A DNA stretch of 36,350 bases from IMG/VR virus record IMGVR_UViG_3300021178_000094, positions 1 through 36,350 of that record; one strand, written 5' to 3'. This document shows positions 25,326-33,290 of this stretch, in pieces. Each line of letters opens with the position of its first letter. Position 1 is the stretch's first letter. The stretch is from a virus. The notes beneath the pieces are model-generated. The model saw nothing but the letters and a program-made list of their open reading frames with translations. It ran no database searches and was not told the origin of the DNA. Made by a program: the position numbers and the translations under genes.

Positions 25326-27821
25326 TCACTGCACGGCCGGTGGAGGAGAATTCTCAGGCGCAACGGCAGGTTTCGGTTTCTTCCCTGCAGCCATGTGCTT
25401 CTCGGCCATATCTCCCGCCATGTCCGCGGACAAATCCAATCCAGCTTGGGCACCCACTTGCAGCTTCCCGCTCGGCCCAAGGTCGGAAAAGTTGATCGTC
25501 TCGCTCGGAGATTTCGCTGGCTTTGGCACCTTCGCCAACTGTTTTGCCTGCTCCGTAGCTGCAAATGCCTCCTGCTGTTGTTGTTGTGCAGCCTGTTGTT
25601 CTTTCTGCATTTGAGCTTTATGGGCCAGCATGTGAAGACGAACGTTTAAGTAGCCTTCTGCGTTGTCCCGTTTCGCCTGCTGGCCCGTCGCAGAATTCAT
25701 CCAGTTTTTGCAGACTGTATACTCCGCCGTGGAATCGTCCACTTCCGGATCAATATCGACTGACGATTGCAACATCGCTTCTGGCGGTGGTTGTGGAGGC
25801 GGAGCTTGGCCACTGATTGCGGCTGCTGCTGTAGCCTGCTGCAAAGCTTGCACTGCCTGCATGTTCGGGATCGGCGGCTCTTCCAGCATCTGCTTGATTT
25901 CGGACATTTGCTTTTCTTCGGAGTCCGCCCCTGGTACTTCCAAATCCTGCAGACCGAGCACATCTTTGGCCAGTGCCATATTCTTTGGCATCGCCATCAG
26001 GGGCGCGGCGAATGGCAGTTGTAGAACTTCCTGCAATGCTTCCTTACGTTCGGAATGAGTGTTTGGGTAAGATTCGTCTCCATCTGGCACGCAGGCCCAA
26101 TTGCCATCCCGCAAATCTTCAAGATCGACGAGTTTGTCATCAACTCTGATCTTGCCTTCTTCGTCCGCTTCCGAAGCGCGGAAATATGCCCCTATACGGA
26201 TCAATTGCAGCATTGATTTCGCGTAGCCTTCGCGAAACGCAGACCACGCCAAGCCAGACTGTCCCTTTGACGCTGCCTGCAGCAGTTTGATTCCGCCGAG
26301 AGTTGAATTCGATGGATCAGATTCTCCAATCGCCGCAGGATATAAACCAGTCAGAGACTGCGGGATCGTCGAAAAGATTGCCTCGTACATCGCCACTTCA
26401 TCTGCGGGCGCCTGAGGCGCCTGTTCTTCGAAGAAAGCATTTTGTGCGGATTGGCCAGGTTGCAATTCAATCGAGTAGTGTGCTCCCGGCCCTGCCTTCT
26501 GTTTGGAAATTGCCTGGAGATTTATGCCGGAATTCTTGTCACACCATATGGCCGGGATCGACTTCATTGCTCGTTCCATCTTCAGATCTGTCAGATCGTT
26601 TAGAGCATCTTGCACCGACATGATGATGTAACCGCATGACGGCGTAGCCTGCCCGTCCCCAGGCAGAGGATGCACGTCGGTCCAATGGTCATCCATGGAT
26701 TCATTGCGTGAGCAGCAATACGTTTCACCCACGAACTCGACTAGCGCTCCGTCTGGGTAGTTGTCCTCAAACCATCTGCGATCAATCTCATTGTCAATTT
26801 CCGCGAAGAACGATGGCCGGAACCACGTGCGTTGCCATGTGGGTAATTGAGCTACCGTATCGCCACTCTGCGTCAGCAGTTTAATGCCTTGCGTGGTCGC
26901 GATTCGCGTCGTGCGATCGAAGTTGTACTCTCCTGGCCCAGGCTGGCCTGCAGTGATGCGTTTCGCGATCCACGGGTACATCGACTTCGCCGAAGTGATG
27001 TCAATTTCAAACGCTAACTGCCGGAACATGAATTGGGAGGAATGCCGCATATTGATGGGCACTTTGCATTCAAGCACTCCATAGGCTTCGATGAGTTCGC
27101 CGCCGTTAGCGATGCGCGGTTTCTTTCCCGGCGGAGGATTGCCTTCGCCCACTCCTTCCATGGCTTCTTCGTCGTGCGCTTCATCTTCATACCCGAATCT
27201 TGCTCCATCCGTCACCCAACGCGAGTAGAACGAAACCCTTCCGTCAGTCCAGGAAAGTCGCGCCGCATTCATCCTAAAATCTTTGATGTAGTTCTGCGCT
27301 TCAATCTTTTCCCGCATCGTATCCGCAGCGGAGGAAACGCGTAGCGCATTCGGCGCGTCCACTTTCTTCGCTTCCATGCGTATTTTCCAAGGTTCGGAGA
27401 CTACCGTGATATGCCCGCGACCGTACTGTTGGTAGATGTTAATGGGGTAATGCAGAGAGATGTCGCCAGCATCGCCTTCCTGTGAATTCAGCGGGCCAAG
27501 TCCCGACATCAGGCTAGGCTGCTCCCAGATATTTTCCTGCTCGTTCCAGCACACATCAAACATTCCACGCCAGTAAAAGCGTTGCTCGGCAGCCTTCTTT
27601 ACTTCCTCGATGCGCGCAAACTGATCGCGAATCGCAACCTTACGGCAGAGTTCGGCGAAGATCGACTGATACTTTTTCGGGATGAGTGTCGTTTCCGATT
27701 CGTTGTTGCCGTAGGATTCTTTGAGTGGCTGACCTTCGACGGCAGAGAGTTCTCCCGCAGAATATTTTTCTGCAAGGTCTTCCATGCTTTGCTGTTTGTC
27801 GGGTTGATCGGGGAGCGGCAT
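25326..27821 (-). CDS. Portal protein
   Basis: 831 residues, ATG 27821 with an AAGGGG upstream. It reads as a podovirus portal: N-terminal helices (YQSIFAELCRKVAIRDQFAR), clip/stem features with HYPINIYQQYGRGH, FAEIDNEIDRRWFEDNYPDG and CGYIIMSVQDALNDLTDLKM. The crown/tunnel region carries IPQSLTGLYPAAIGESDPSN, STLGGIKLLQAASKG and MLQLIRIGAYFRASEADEEG. The C-terminal ~180 residues are a Gln/Ala/Pro-rich barrel-type extension (MQKEQQAAQQQQQEAF...). It is longer than most portals because of this tail. It follows the small virion genes and precedes scaffold and capsid, the normal order. It forms the DNA entry ring and the terminase dock. Confidence 0.85.
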   Translation of the reverse strand: MPLPDQPDKQQSMEDLAEKYSAGELSAVEGQPLKESYGNNESETTLIPKKYQSIFAELCRKVAIRDQFARIEEVKKAAEQRFYWRGMFDVCWNEQENIWEQPSLMSGLGPLNSQEGDAGDISLHYPINIYQQYGRGHITVVSEPWKIRMEAKKVDAPNALRVSSAADTMREKIEAQNYIKDFRMNAARLSWTDGRVSFYSRWVTDGARFGYEDEAHDEEAMEGVGEGNPPPGKKPRIANGGELIEAYGVLECKVPINMRHSSQFMFRQLAFEIDITSAKSMYPWIAKRITAGQPGPGEYNFDRTTRIATTQGIKLLTQSGDTVAQLPTWQRTWFRPSFFAEIDNEIDRRWFEDNYPDGALVEFVGETYCCSRNESMDDHWTDVHPLPGDGQATPSCGYIIMSVQDALNDLTDLKMERAMKSIPAIWCDKNSGINLQAISKQKAGPGAHYSIELQPGQSAQNAFFEEQAPQAPADEVAMYEAIFSTIPQSLTGLYPAAIGESDPSNSTLGGIKLLQAASKGQSGLAWSAFREGYAKSMLQLIRIGAYFRASEADEEGKIRVDDKLVDLEDLRDGNWACVPDGDESYPNTHSERKEALQEVLQLPFAAPLMAMPKNMALAKDVLGLQDLEVPGADSEEKQMSEIKQMLEEPPIPNMQAVQALQQATAAAAISGQAPPPQPPPEAMLQSSVDIDPEVDDSTAEYTVCKNWMNSATGQQAKRDNAEGYLNVRLHMLAHKAQMQKEQQAAQQQQQEAFAATEQAKQLAKVPKPAKSPSETINFSDLGPSGKLQVGAQAGLDLSADMAGDMAEKHMAAGKKPKPAVAPENSPPPAVQ

Positions 27822-27836
27822 TTCGCTTTGCGCCCC

Positions 27837-28241
27837 TTATCTCTTGATCGTGGCAGTCACGTTAACGGCATTGGAAGGAGCGGCGGCCACGTAGATACTC
27901 ACGAATCGAGCGTTGGAAAACGGCGCATCAAAATGGACGGACTTGTTGTTCGGATCAAGATTAGCCTGCGTGATCTGGAACGTAGTGTCGGGCAGTGAAT
28001 AGTCCGCTGCAACGTCTTTTGCCGAGAAGGTTACATTGAATGTGAAGGTTCCAGGATTCGCGCTGAACAACAGATCAACGCTGATAGGAGTGCCCCCACC
28101 TTGGGGATAGTTGCTTATTGCAAGAGCCTGCGAGCGTTCACCAGTAGTGACTAGCTCTGCGCTGAACACATCGACTGAACCACCGGGGTAGATGGCGGTT
28201 ATGGGCAGCGTTGCGCTCGATTGCACATAGGCCGGACTCAA
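27837..28241 (-). CDS. Small beta-rich virion-type protein
   Basis: 134 residues. The start appears to be TTG 28241, overlapping the TGA of the upstream gene, with GGGAG eight bases before it. Sequence: hydroxyl-rich strands such as TFTFNVTFSAKDVAADYSL, FQITQANLDPNNKSVHFDAP and FVSIYVAAAPSNAVNVTATI. An all-beta jelly-roll or decoration-protein fold is likely. No motif gives a function; it directly precedes the portal gene. Confidence 0.58.
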   Translation of the reverse strand: MSPAYVQSSATLPITAIYPGGSVDVFSAELVTTGERSQALAISNYPQGGGTPISVDLLFSANPGTFTFNVTFSAKDVAADYSLPDTTFQITQANLDPNNKSVHFDAPFSNARFVSIYVAAAPSNAVNVTATIKR

Positions 28242-28555
28242 TGCTTCGCTCCCATAAATGCTTTGGCCATCCGCGCCCTGCGTCCCAACTTGCCACTGTC
28301 ATTCGCGTGCTCTTCGGCGAAGGCTGCTGTGCTTTTCCCTGCACGCGCCGCAGCGCCAGAGAACGCACCCTTGGTGCCAGCATGCTCTTCGCGCTTACTC
28401 TCTGCGGCCATCCAGTTCTTCTTTGCCACGCCTACGTGCTCCGGTAAATGCGTAAAATCTGTTGCCGCATCCCATTCTTTTAGCTTTCCTTCGCCACCTA
28501 CTTTCTCAGGATGAGCGTGAAGGAATCGCTGTTGTGCCTTGCTTGCAAAAGGCAC
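28238..28555 (-). CDS. Small basic protein of the 'PF-x-SKAQQRF' phage family
   Basis: 105 residues from GTG 28555, directly after the upstream TAG. The opening PFASKAQQRFLHAHPEKVGG resembles a short protein family I know from many phages (P-F-K-S-K-A-Q-x-R-x-x-x-A...), usually annotated as hypothetical. The rest is Ala/Lys/Glu-rich and basic (SGKLGRRARMAKAFMGAKH), suitable for nucleic-acid contact. Recognition is from memory of the pattern; the function is unknown. Confidence 0.65.
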   Translation of the reverse strand: MPFASKAQQRFLHAHPEKVGGEGKLKEWDAATDFTHLPEHVGVAKKNWMAAESKREEHAGTKGAFSGAAARAGKSTAAFAEEHANDSGKLGRRARMAKAFMGAKH

Positions 28556-28873
28556 CTAAGCCCCCGAATCACTCACGTCCAGCACAAACGTTCCACTCCC
28601 AGCATTCGTCGGCGTCCCAGAAACGGTAACGTTACCCGTGCTGGCGTCGATAGCAAATGAAAGGCCGGGAGGCAGAGGGTTTGGGCTTGCTGGGTCCACT
28701 ACGGGAGCCTGATACGGTGGAGTGCCTCCAGAGACTTGCGAGACTGGCGTCGGAGGAACAGAAACTCCAACAGTCTCGTCAGGAAGCGACACCGTTGACG
28801 GATTTGCGGCAAGTGCCGGAGGCGGGGCGGGATTAATATTCAGATTGACGGTGATCTTGACGGTCTGCGGCAT
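28556..28873 (-). CDS. Ig-like-fold small protein
   Basis: The frame is open to 28942, but ATG 28873 (MPQTVKITVNLNINPAPPPA) has GGAGA upstream and gives 105 residues. The second half has the bacterial 'putative Ig' signature: SGGTPPYQAPV, PLPPGLSFAIDASTGNVTVS, then GTPTNAGSGTFVLDVSDSGA (G-T-P-x-x-x-x-x-P-x-G-L-S-F-D-x-x-T-G-x-x-x-G-T-P). Phages often carry such domains on surface or decoration proteins that bind sugars on the cell surface; that role is inferred. Confidence 0.7.
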   Translation of the reverse strand: MPQTVKITVNLNINPAPPPALAANPSTVSLPDETVGVSVPPTPVSQVSGGTPPYQAPVVDPASPNPLPPGLSFAIDASTGNVTVSGTPTNAGSGTFVLDVSDSGA

Positions 28874-28905
28874 GCCATCTCCTGTAAAGATGAAGAAATT
28901 CAGTA

Positions 28906-29205
28906 CTATTGCTTTCTCGTGGTGGCACTCTTCGCGCCCCATGAAGCACCCTTCTTTTCTGGAACAGGTTCAGTCTTCGACTCCGGTACTTCGACTGGAG
29001 CTTGCGGAGCGTTATGTGCGGCCATAATCGCAGCCGCGCCTTCTGCGTCTACCTTCGCTGCAGCCTCTGGCCACGTCAACCCTTCACGGCCCATAATCAC
29101 ACGCACCGCAGAATCGTATTGTGCCTGTTTCTCCCCAGCATCAACATGCTCTTGCTGTGGTACAGGGCGAGTTTTCGGCACTCCATTCTCATCGACCAAA
29201 GCCAT
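28906..29205 (-). CDS. Small charged protein, unknown
   Basis: 99 residues, ATG 29205 behind a GGAGG. MALVDENGVPKTRPVPQQEH is followed by an amphipathic helical middle (QAQYDSAVRVIMGREGLTWP) and a Pro/Glu/Lys tail ending GASWGAKSATTRKQ. No recognised family or membrane segment. It lies between the exported 298-residue protein and the Ig-like gene in one close-packed unit. Confidence 0.6.
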   Translation of the reverse strand: MALVDENGVPKTRPVPQQEHVDAGEKQAQYDSAVRVIMGREGLTWPEAAAKVDAEGAAAIMAAHNAPQAPVEVPESKTEPVPEKKGASWGAKSATTRKQ

Positions 29206-29214
29206 GAAGTCCTC

Positions 29215-30111
29215 CTAGTTCGAGCCTACTGGCGTGTAGCCCCACGCCTTGACGCGCACGGCTCCGGCACCAGGGTTGCCGCCAGCGCACGTGATGACCA
29301 TTGACTTGTTCGCAGCCATGCTGTAGCCCGTGGTGGTAGAGGCTATGCCAGTCGTCCAAGCCGCTCCGGTATTCGTTGCAACCGTACCCGCAGTCAGGCC
29401 AGTATTGTTCGCGGTCCACCGCGCAGCAGTAGTGCCATCGCCGATTTCCCAGCCTGTACATGCTGAGGTAATGGTCGTGGTCACACGCCCAGTAACACCA
29501 AGCACATAACTCCCGATGGGGAAGAAATTTGAGGGTGCCCCAGTGGTAGCGCCGGTGGTAGCTTGCGAGTACGTTGTTGTCGTCGCCCCTGTCGCTAGGG
29601 CGAGAACTCCTGTGTCGAAATACCAAAAGACGTTACCGCCACCATTATTTGCAGCATCGTTCACCGCTTCCTGATACCCTGAATCTCCAGAAACAATGAT
29701 GTCGCCCTTGCCGTGGGCGTTCGCAAATGTGGCGGTGAGAACGCATGACCCTTGAGCCGCCGCGTTCGTGTTGACAGCTCCGCAACCAGTCGCGGACGAT
29801 GGCGTAACCGTCTCAGTCGTGGCCCCAGAGCCAATCGTGATTGCTGGCAACGTGGAATTCCCGAAGATGGCTACACGGCGACCATCTGCCAATGTGATAG
29901 CTGGCGCATAAAGCGAGATGGAATACGTCCCACCAGCGGTAGAACCTAACCCAAACACGGCAATCTGCCAGGCACCGTAAGCGGGAGCATCGTAAAATTC
30001 GCCCGAGAATGACGATTGGTTCGTAACTGGGCTCGTCAAATTCAACTGAGCAGATGCCACGAGGCTTGCCAAACATACCGCCAAGCCGATTATCAAATTT
30101 CGTAGTTTCAT
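29215..30111 (-). CDS. Exported virion/decoration-type protein (298 aa)
   Basis: ATG 30111 with GAAGGG about nine bases before. MKLRNLIIGLAVCLASLVASA is a classical Sec signal peptide with A-x-A cleavage before QLNLTSPVTNQSS. The mature part is Gly/Thr/Ser/Ala-rich with two or more Cys pairs (SSATGCGAVNTNAAAQGSC; SACTGWEIGDG), low in charge and predicted beta. C-terminus: VRVKAWGYTPVGSN. It resembles the other exported Gly/Thr-rich proteins of this phage in composition, suggesting a related surface or fibre role. It lies upstream of the portal, unlike the fibre genes. Confidence 0.68.
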   Translation of the reverse strand: MKLRNLIIGLAVCLASLVASAQLNLTSPVTNQSSFSGEFYDAPAYGAWQIAVFGLGSTAGGTYSISLYAPAITLADGRRVAIFGNSTLPAITIGSGATTETVTPSSATGCGAVNTNAAAQGSCVLTATFANAHGKGDIIVSGDSGYQEAVNDAANNGGGNVFWYFDTGVLALATGATTTTYSQATTGATTGAPSNFFPIGSYVLGVTGRVTTTITSACTGWEIGDGTTAARWTANNTGLTAGTVATNTGAAWTTGIASTTTGYSMAANKSMVITCAGGNPGAGAVRVKAWGYTPVGSN

Positions 30112-30137
30112 GGTTTTAACCCTTCTCCTCGTGAAAG

Positions 30138-30485
30138 TTAGCCCAGCAAAGTCTTGATTGCTTCTTCCGACCCCTCTGACCCGAAGTCCGAGTCCATGCC
30201 ATCGTTGTCCACGTCTTCGTCTTCCCCGCCCGGAATGTGGTCATGTAAATGCGAGATTAGGTCTTCCTTGGAATCGTGCTGCGTCACGCTGCCATCTTCG
30301 TGCTTGACGTGGTAAGGTGGCCCGTCATTGTGTTTAATGGCTACGATTTTCCCGCCGCCTTTGTTGATTTCCTCGCCACTCTCTGCGTTGGAAGTGCCGT
30401 CCTGCGAAGCGGAAGCGTCGTGCTCTTTGCCGGCTCGATATGCTTGGCCGTGAGTTCGGTACTGCACACCATTTGCAGAGGGCAT
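30138..30485 (-). CDS. Acidic small protein, unknown
   Basis: 115 residues, ATG 30485 behind AAGGGA, first gene after promoter-like copy 5. Basic and polar at the start (VQYRTHGQAYRAGKEHD), then a short beta motif KIVAIKHNDGPPYHVKHEDG with the pattern of a small SH3-like or phage 'peptidoglycan/DNA-linked' hypothetical. The end is very acidic (PGGEDEDVDNDGMDSDFG). No family recognised. Confidence 0.6.
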   Translation of the reverse strand: MPSANGVQYRTHGQAYRAGKEHDASASQDGTSNAESGEEINKGGGKIVAIKHNDGPPYHVKHEDGSVTQHDSKEDLISHLHDHIPGGEDEDVDNDGMDSDFGSEGSEEAIKTLLG

Positions 30486-30513
30486 AGGGTAAGGTCCCTT
30501 CTCAGGGGTATCT

Positions 30514-30529
30514 CTGCACTAGATAAACT
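30514..30529 (-). promoter_or_regulatory. Putative phage late promoter, copy 5 (GTTTATCTAG element)
   Basis: Minus-strand AGTTTATCTAGTGCAG in the 63-nt gap between the coiled-coil gene (ends 30549) and the gene starting at 30485. It is followed by AGATACCCC and a CCCT-GAGA-AGGG hairpin (30507-30496) just before the start codon. Its AGGG/CCCT stem with GGTCCC on the plus side loosely recalls the leader motif at copies 3 and 4. It would drive the unit ending with the portal gene. Confidence 0.65.
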
Positions 30530-30548
30530 GAAAGGCTGGAGAAAACTG

Positions 30549-31025
30549 TTACTTGGAGGATTCGGTGTCCGACTTTCTCACCCCAGCCGCGATCAGGCGG
30601 GCATTGTCGGCAATCTGCTGCCCAGTTTGGGTTATCAGGGGCTTGCGTTTCGAGGCTTCATAAGCACGCTTGCGGTCGGACCAGCGCTGATGGCCGGGCA
30701 TAACTTGGATCGGCTCCTCTTCCGGTGGTTTGACTTTGGCTAAGGGGCTTTCCACAGAGCCTAGGGCGGTGATCTGACTCTGGAGGTCTTGGGCTGTGCG
30801 ACCGATAAGGGATTCCAATTCGGAGTCTTTTTGGGCGAGGGCATCTTGGCCGAGTTCAAGAGTGTGCAGTTTCTCTCGCAGTTGAATCAGGTCGCCGCAA
30901 TCTGTCTCGTAGGCGATCATGCGGCGATTAAGCTGTTCCATCAATTTATTGAATTTGTCGATTCTACCGCCTTGAGGTGCTTCAATCTCAAGCCAACCTC
31001 GCAGTTTCTCAACTAGGCGCTTCAT
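30549..31025 (-). CDS. Coiled-coil protein, unknown
   Basis: 158 residues; start ATG 31025 overlaps the stop of the 56-residue gene (ATGA). Residues about 20-85 form a heptad-like helix (FNKLMEQLNRRMIAYE...LREKLHTLELGQDALAQKDS), followed by Pro/Glu-rich sequence and a basic end (ADNARLIAAGVRKSDTE). No membrane or enzyme motif. It is the last gene of the unit that begins upstream of the terminase. Confidence 0.6.
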   Translation of the reverse strand: MKRLVEKLRGWLEIEAPQGGRIDKFNKLMEQLNRRMIAYETDCGDLIQLREKLHTLELGQDALAQKDSELESLIGRTAQDLQSQITALGSVESPLAKVKPPEEEPIQVMPGHQRWSDRKRAYEASKRKPLITQTGQQIADNARLIAAGVRKSDTESSK

Positions 31026-31192
31026 GGCAATCCTCCAGCCACATTCTTATCGCTCTGACTCCGAAAGCACTGAAAGCAGATGTCATGATCCTTATCCGCC
31101 TTTACTGAAGCGCGCGGCGAACGTTGCTGCTTGAATTTTGCAGGCCGCGTGCCGCAGAGCTTACAGAGGCGGGTTGTCTTTGGAAACTTCAT
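31022..31192 (-). CDS. Small zinc-ribbon protein
   Basis: ATG 31192 (MKFPKTTRLCKLCGTRPA) gives 56 residues; the frame continues to 31225, but those residues overlap another gene. Two C-x-x-C pairs (CKLCGT and CFQCF) separated by about 25 mostly basic residues form a treble-clef/zinc-ribbon-like site. Neighbours overlap: its start overlaps the 46-residue membrane gene by 32 nt, its end overlaps the coiled-coil gene by 4 nt. Small zinc ribbons are common in phages; partner unknown. Confidence 0.55.
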   Translation of the reverse strand: MKFPKTTRLCKLCGTRPAKFKQQRSPRASVKADKDHDICFQCFRSQSDKNVAGGLP

Positions 31193-31301
31193 GCAAGGTT
31201 CCCGGCATGTAGTTGCCGACTTCACACCATAGCGAGAAAAGGCTGAGGGGAATCGCCACGCAACACAGTCCGATGATTAGAATGCCTAGTTCGTGCGCCA
31301 T
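31161..31301 (-). CDS. Small single-span membrane protein
   Basis: ATG 31301 (MAHELGILIIGLCCVAIPLS) gives 46 residues. Residues 5-25 are a clean transmembrane helix followed by WCEVGNYMPG and a short polar tail. The start overlaps the end of the upstream zinc-ribbon gene by 16 nt, and the SD is weak, so translation is probably coupled. A lysis-type or regulatory membrane peptide is possible; nothing identifies it. Confidence 0.45.
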   Translation of the reverse strand: MAHELGILIIGLCCVAIPLSLFSLWCEVGNYMPGTLHEVSKDNPPL

Positions 31302-31489
31302 ATCGAGTTCAAGAAATCCTGCAGGCGTGACCGTTTTTGTCGCTCCCAATCACAAGAATAACAGCGTTCGAAGAGCATGTCGTATTTGCTCGGATTTTTT
31401 TCTTGGCCCTCACCGCAACGTGGACACCACTTCATCAAGAATTGGCCGGTAGCCCGGTTGAGCACGAGTTCCATTGGCGTAGTCAGCAT
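31286..31489 (-). CDS. Small zinc-ribbon protein downstream of terminase
   Basis: Starts at ATG 31489 (or 31492; ATGATG overlaps the terminase stop), with GGAGG placed best for the second ATG. About 67 residues: a helical start and QFLMKWCPRCGEGQEKNPSK, then CYSCDWERQKR, so C-x-x-C...C-x-x-C in a zinc-ribbon spacing. Basic C-terminus. Coupled to the large terminase gene by overlap. Role unknown; nucleic acid or terminase binding would fit. Confidence 0.55.
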   Translation of the reverse strand: MLTTPMELVLNRATGQFLMKWCPRCGEGQEKNPSKYDMLFERCYSCDWERQKRSRLQDFLNSIWRTN

Positions 31490-33075
31490 CATCGCCTCCG
31501 AGGTCGTTTACCCAAGTAGAATACGCCTGAATTTGTTTCCCGCTCTTTTTTATTTAGCTCCAAATGTTTTATGTAGCGATCCGCCCCTTCTATTGGGACG
31601 CCCTTCAGTGCCTCTGCTAAACGTACCTGATACGGTTTGTCATGAGGCTTCCCAATCCGCCCGTAAAGCGCGTGACCTGCCCCGTCAATCATGTCTAGAC
31701 CTGGAAACTGTGCAATTTTCTCTCGTCCTAATTCCGTGCCTTCTTCCCGTGGCGCCAGGGGAATGTTCTGGATCAGTCGATGGCAGGAGCGCGCAATTTG
31801 CAATGCTGGCATATCCACAGCGTGGCCATCTGAAGTCTCGCCACAGTTTACTTTATTCTTCAGCAGCTGATAGAAAAGTTGCTCTCGCCCAACTTTGTCC
31901 GTGCCCGCATTCACCGGGAATGGCAAGCCTGCAGCCTTGAGCTTGCTTCCCATTCGCAATGCGATCGTGTTCGCGTCCGTCTTTTGATGGAAGGCGTCGT
32001 GAGAATAATAGAAGTGCTCGAATTTCGGCATCTTGCCATCTGAATCCATGCTGTGATAAATGATCGACTCGGCCAAGGTCTCTGGCGGCTCGTGTTGCGT
32101 CACGTATTCTCGGTAGATTCGCACAATGCCGAAGTCATCCATGTAACACCAATAGCACGTAGCCCAATGCTCAAAGCCCCAGTCTCCACCCATCCACCGC
32201 TTATGCCAAGGTTTGATTTCGACCGCTTCGTCTTCGTAAACATTTGAGTTCGGGTCCCAAGCGCCGGAGAAGTAGCCACCAGCCACGCCCCACTCCCCGT
32301 ACATCAATGCGCGCTGTTCGGCCAGCGGGTAGTTCGTTAGACTCTTCAGCCATGCCGTATCAGCAACTGCAATCGGATTGTCAAGATAAGTGAACGGGAA
32401 GTACTCGTAATCGCTGGGATTGTATTCGCGGCGCTGCGTTTCATCCATCTCTTCATAGGGAACTTTGTCAACGAAAATAGCCTTGCACCACCCAGCTCCG
32501 GGACCGATTGGATTTCCTGCCCCGCCCTTCGTGGCGAAAGGACTCACAGGACAACGATTCCACGCTGAAGTCGCCGTCCACTGCTTAAATGTAAATTCGC
32601 AAATTTCGTCGTAGTCGATCTTCAGCCACTGACCTTGCCAGCCATAAGCATCGTGCTCGTACTGCATCGAACCGAAATTCGTTTCTGATCCGTTGTGCCA
32701 AGTGACGATTTTCTTTGTCTCGTGGTAATTGCGATAAACTTCACGCGGGAATTTCTCGCGAAATCGCGTCACCACTGTGTCGTCCAACTTTGGGTTGGTT
32801 CGGCGCAAAATCAGCGTATGGACTTGCTTCGCTTCTTCTGGATCAGTGAAGGAGTAGCACTCCATCATGTGATCCATCAGCATTCCCAGGGTTTTCCCAC
32901 CATAAGCGGCACCGCCCGTAAGCCTGTGCTTCGTGGGGCTGCGATGGTAGGCTAGGAGCTTTGGGTAGGGCTTGTAGAGAAGAGTGGGCTTGCCATCTTT
33001 GCCGGCATAGTAAAGTTCATCTTGAACGTCTTGGGCAAAACGTTCGTAGCCAGCTTGACCGACCGAAGCAGTCAT
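31489..33075 (-). CDS. terL: Terminase large subunit
   Basis: 528 residues. ATG 33075 overlaps the upstream gene's stop. ATPase: Walker A-type GGAAYGGKT at residues 54-62, Walker B IDYDE at 153-157 with the catalytic Glu157. RNase-H-like nuclease: first Asp in GGDWG (residue 298), a second candidate in YYSHD (360), and a C-terminal MIDGAGHALYG. It powers DNA packaging through the portal and cuts the concatemer. Small-terminase candidate and sigma-like factor lie upstream, zinc-ribbon gene downstream. Length is normal for the family. Confidence 0.93.
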   Translation of the reverse strand: MTASVGQAGYERFAQDVQDELYYAGKDGKPTLLYKPYPKLLAYHRSPTKHRLTGGAAYGGKTLGMLMDHMMECYSFTDPEEAKQVHTLILRRTNPKLDDTVVTRFREKFPREVYRNYHETKKIVTWHNGSETNFGSMQYEHDAYGWQGQWLKIDYDEICEFTFKQWTATSAWNRCPVSPFATKGGAGNPIGPGAGWCKAIFVDKVPYEEMDETQRREYNPSDYEYFPFTYLDNPIAVADTAWLKSLTNYPLAEQRALMYGEWGVAGGYFSGAWDPNSNVYEDEAVEIKPWHKRWMGGDWGFEHWATCYWCYMDDFGIVRIYREYVTQHEPPETLAESIIYHSMDSDGKMPKFEHFYYSHDAFHQKTDANTIALRMGSKLKAAGLPFPVNAGTDKVGREQLFYQLLKNKVNCGETSDGHAVDMPALQIARSCHRLIQNIPLAPREEGTELGREKIAQFPGLDMIDGAGHALYGRIGKPHDKPYQVRLAEALKGVPIEGADRYIKHLELNKKERETNSGVFYLGKRPRRR

Positions 33076-33290
33076 TTAGTGCAGAAGGGAACCCGAAAAG
33101 CTGTGCTGCCAATCTTTAGAGGCGTTCCAAGTTGCAAGCGTCTACCATCTGGCCCATAGAGGACTGGCCCACTCAGTGCATTAAATATCTCGCAGTCGTG
33201 CTCGAATGCCTCTCTGAGTTCTATCCGCATTCCAGATTGGGCAAGACCCCAGAATATCGGACTACTTAGGTCATCGTCCATAACTATCAC
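33072..33290 (-). CDS. Small unknown protein before terL
   Basis: Up to 72 residues from GTG 33290 (overlapping the preceding TGA); ATG 33281 three codons later is an alternative. Sequence: DDDLSSPIFWGLAQSGMRIE then a beta-like stretch with GPVLYGPDGRRLQLGTPLKI. It ends by overlapping the terminase start by 4 nt, indicating coupled translation. No domain recognised. Confidence 0.5.
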   Translation of the reverse strand: MIVMDDDLSSPIFWGLAQSGMRIELREAFEHDCEIFNALSGPVLYGPDGRRLQLGTPLKIGSTAFRVPFCTK

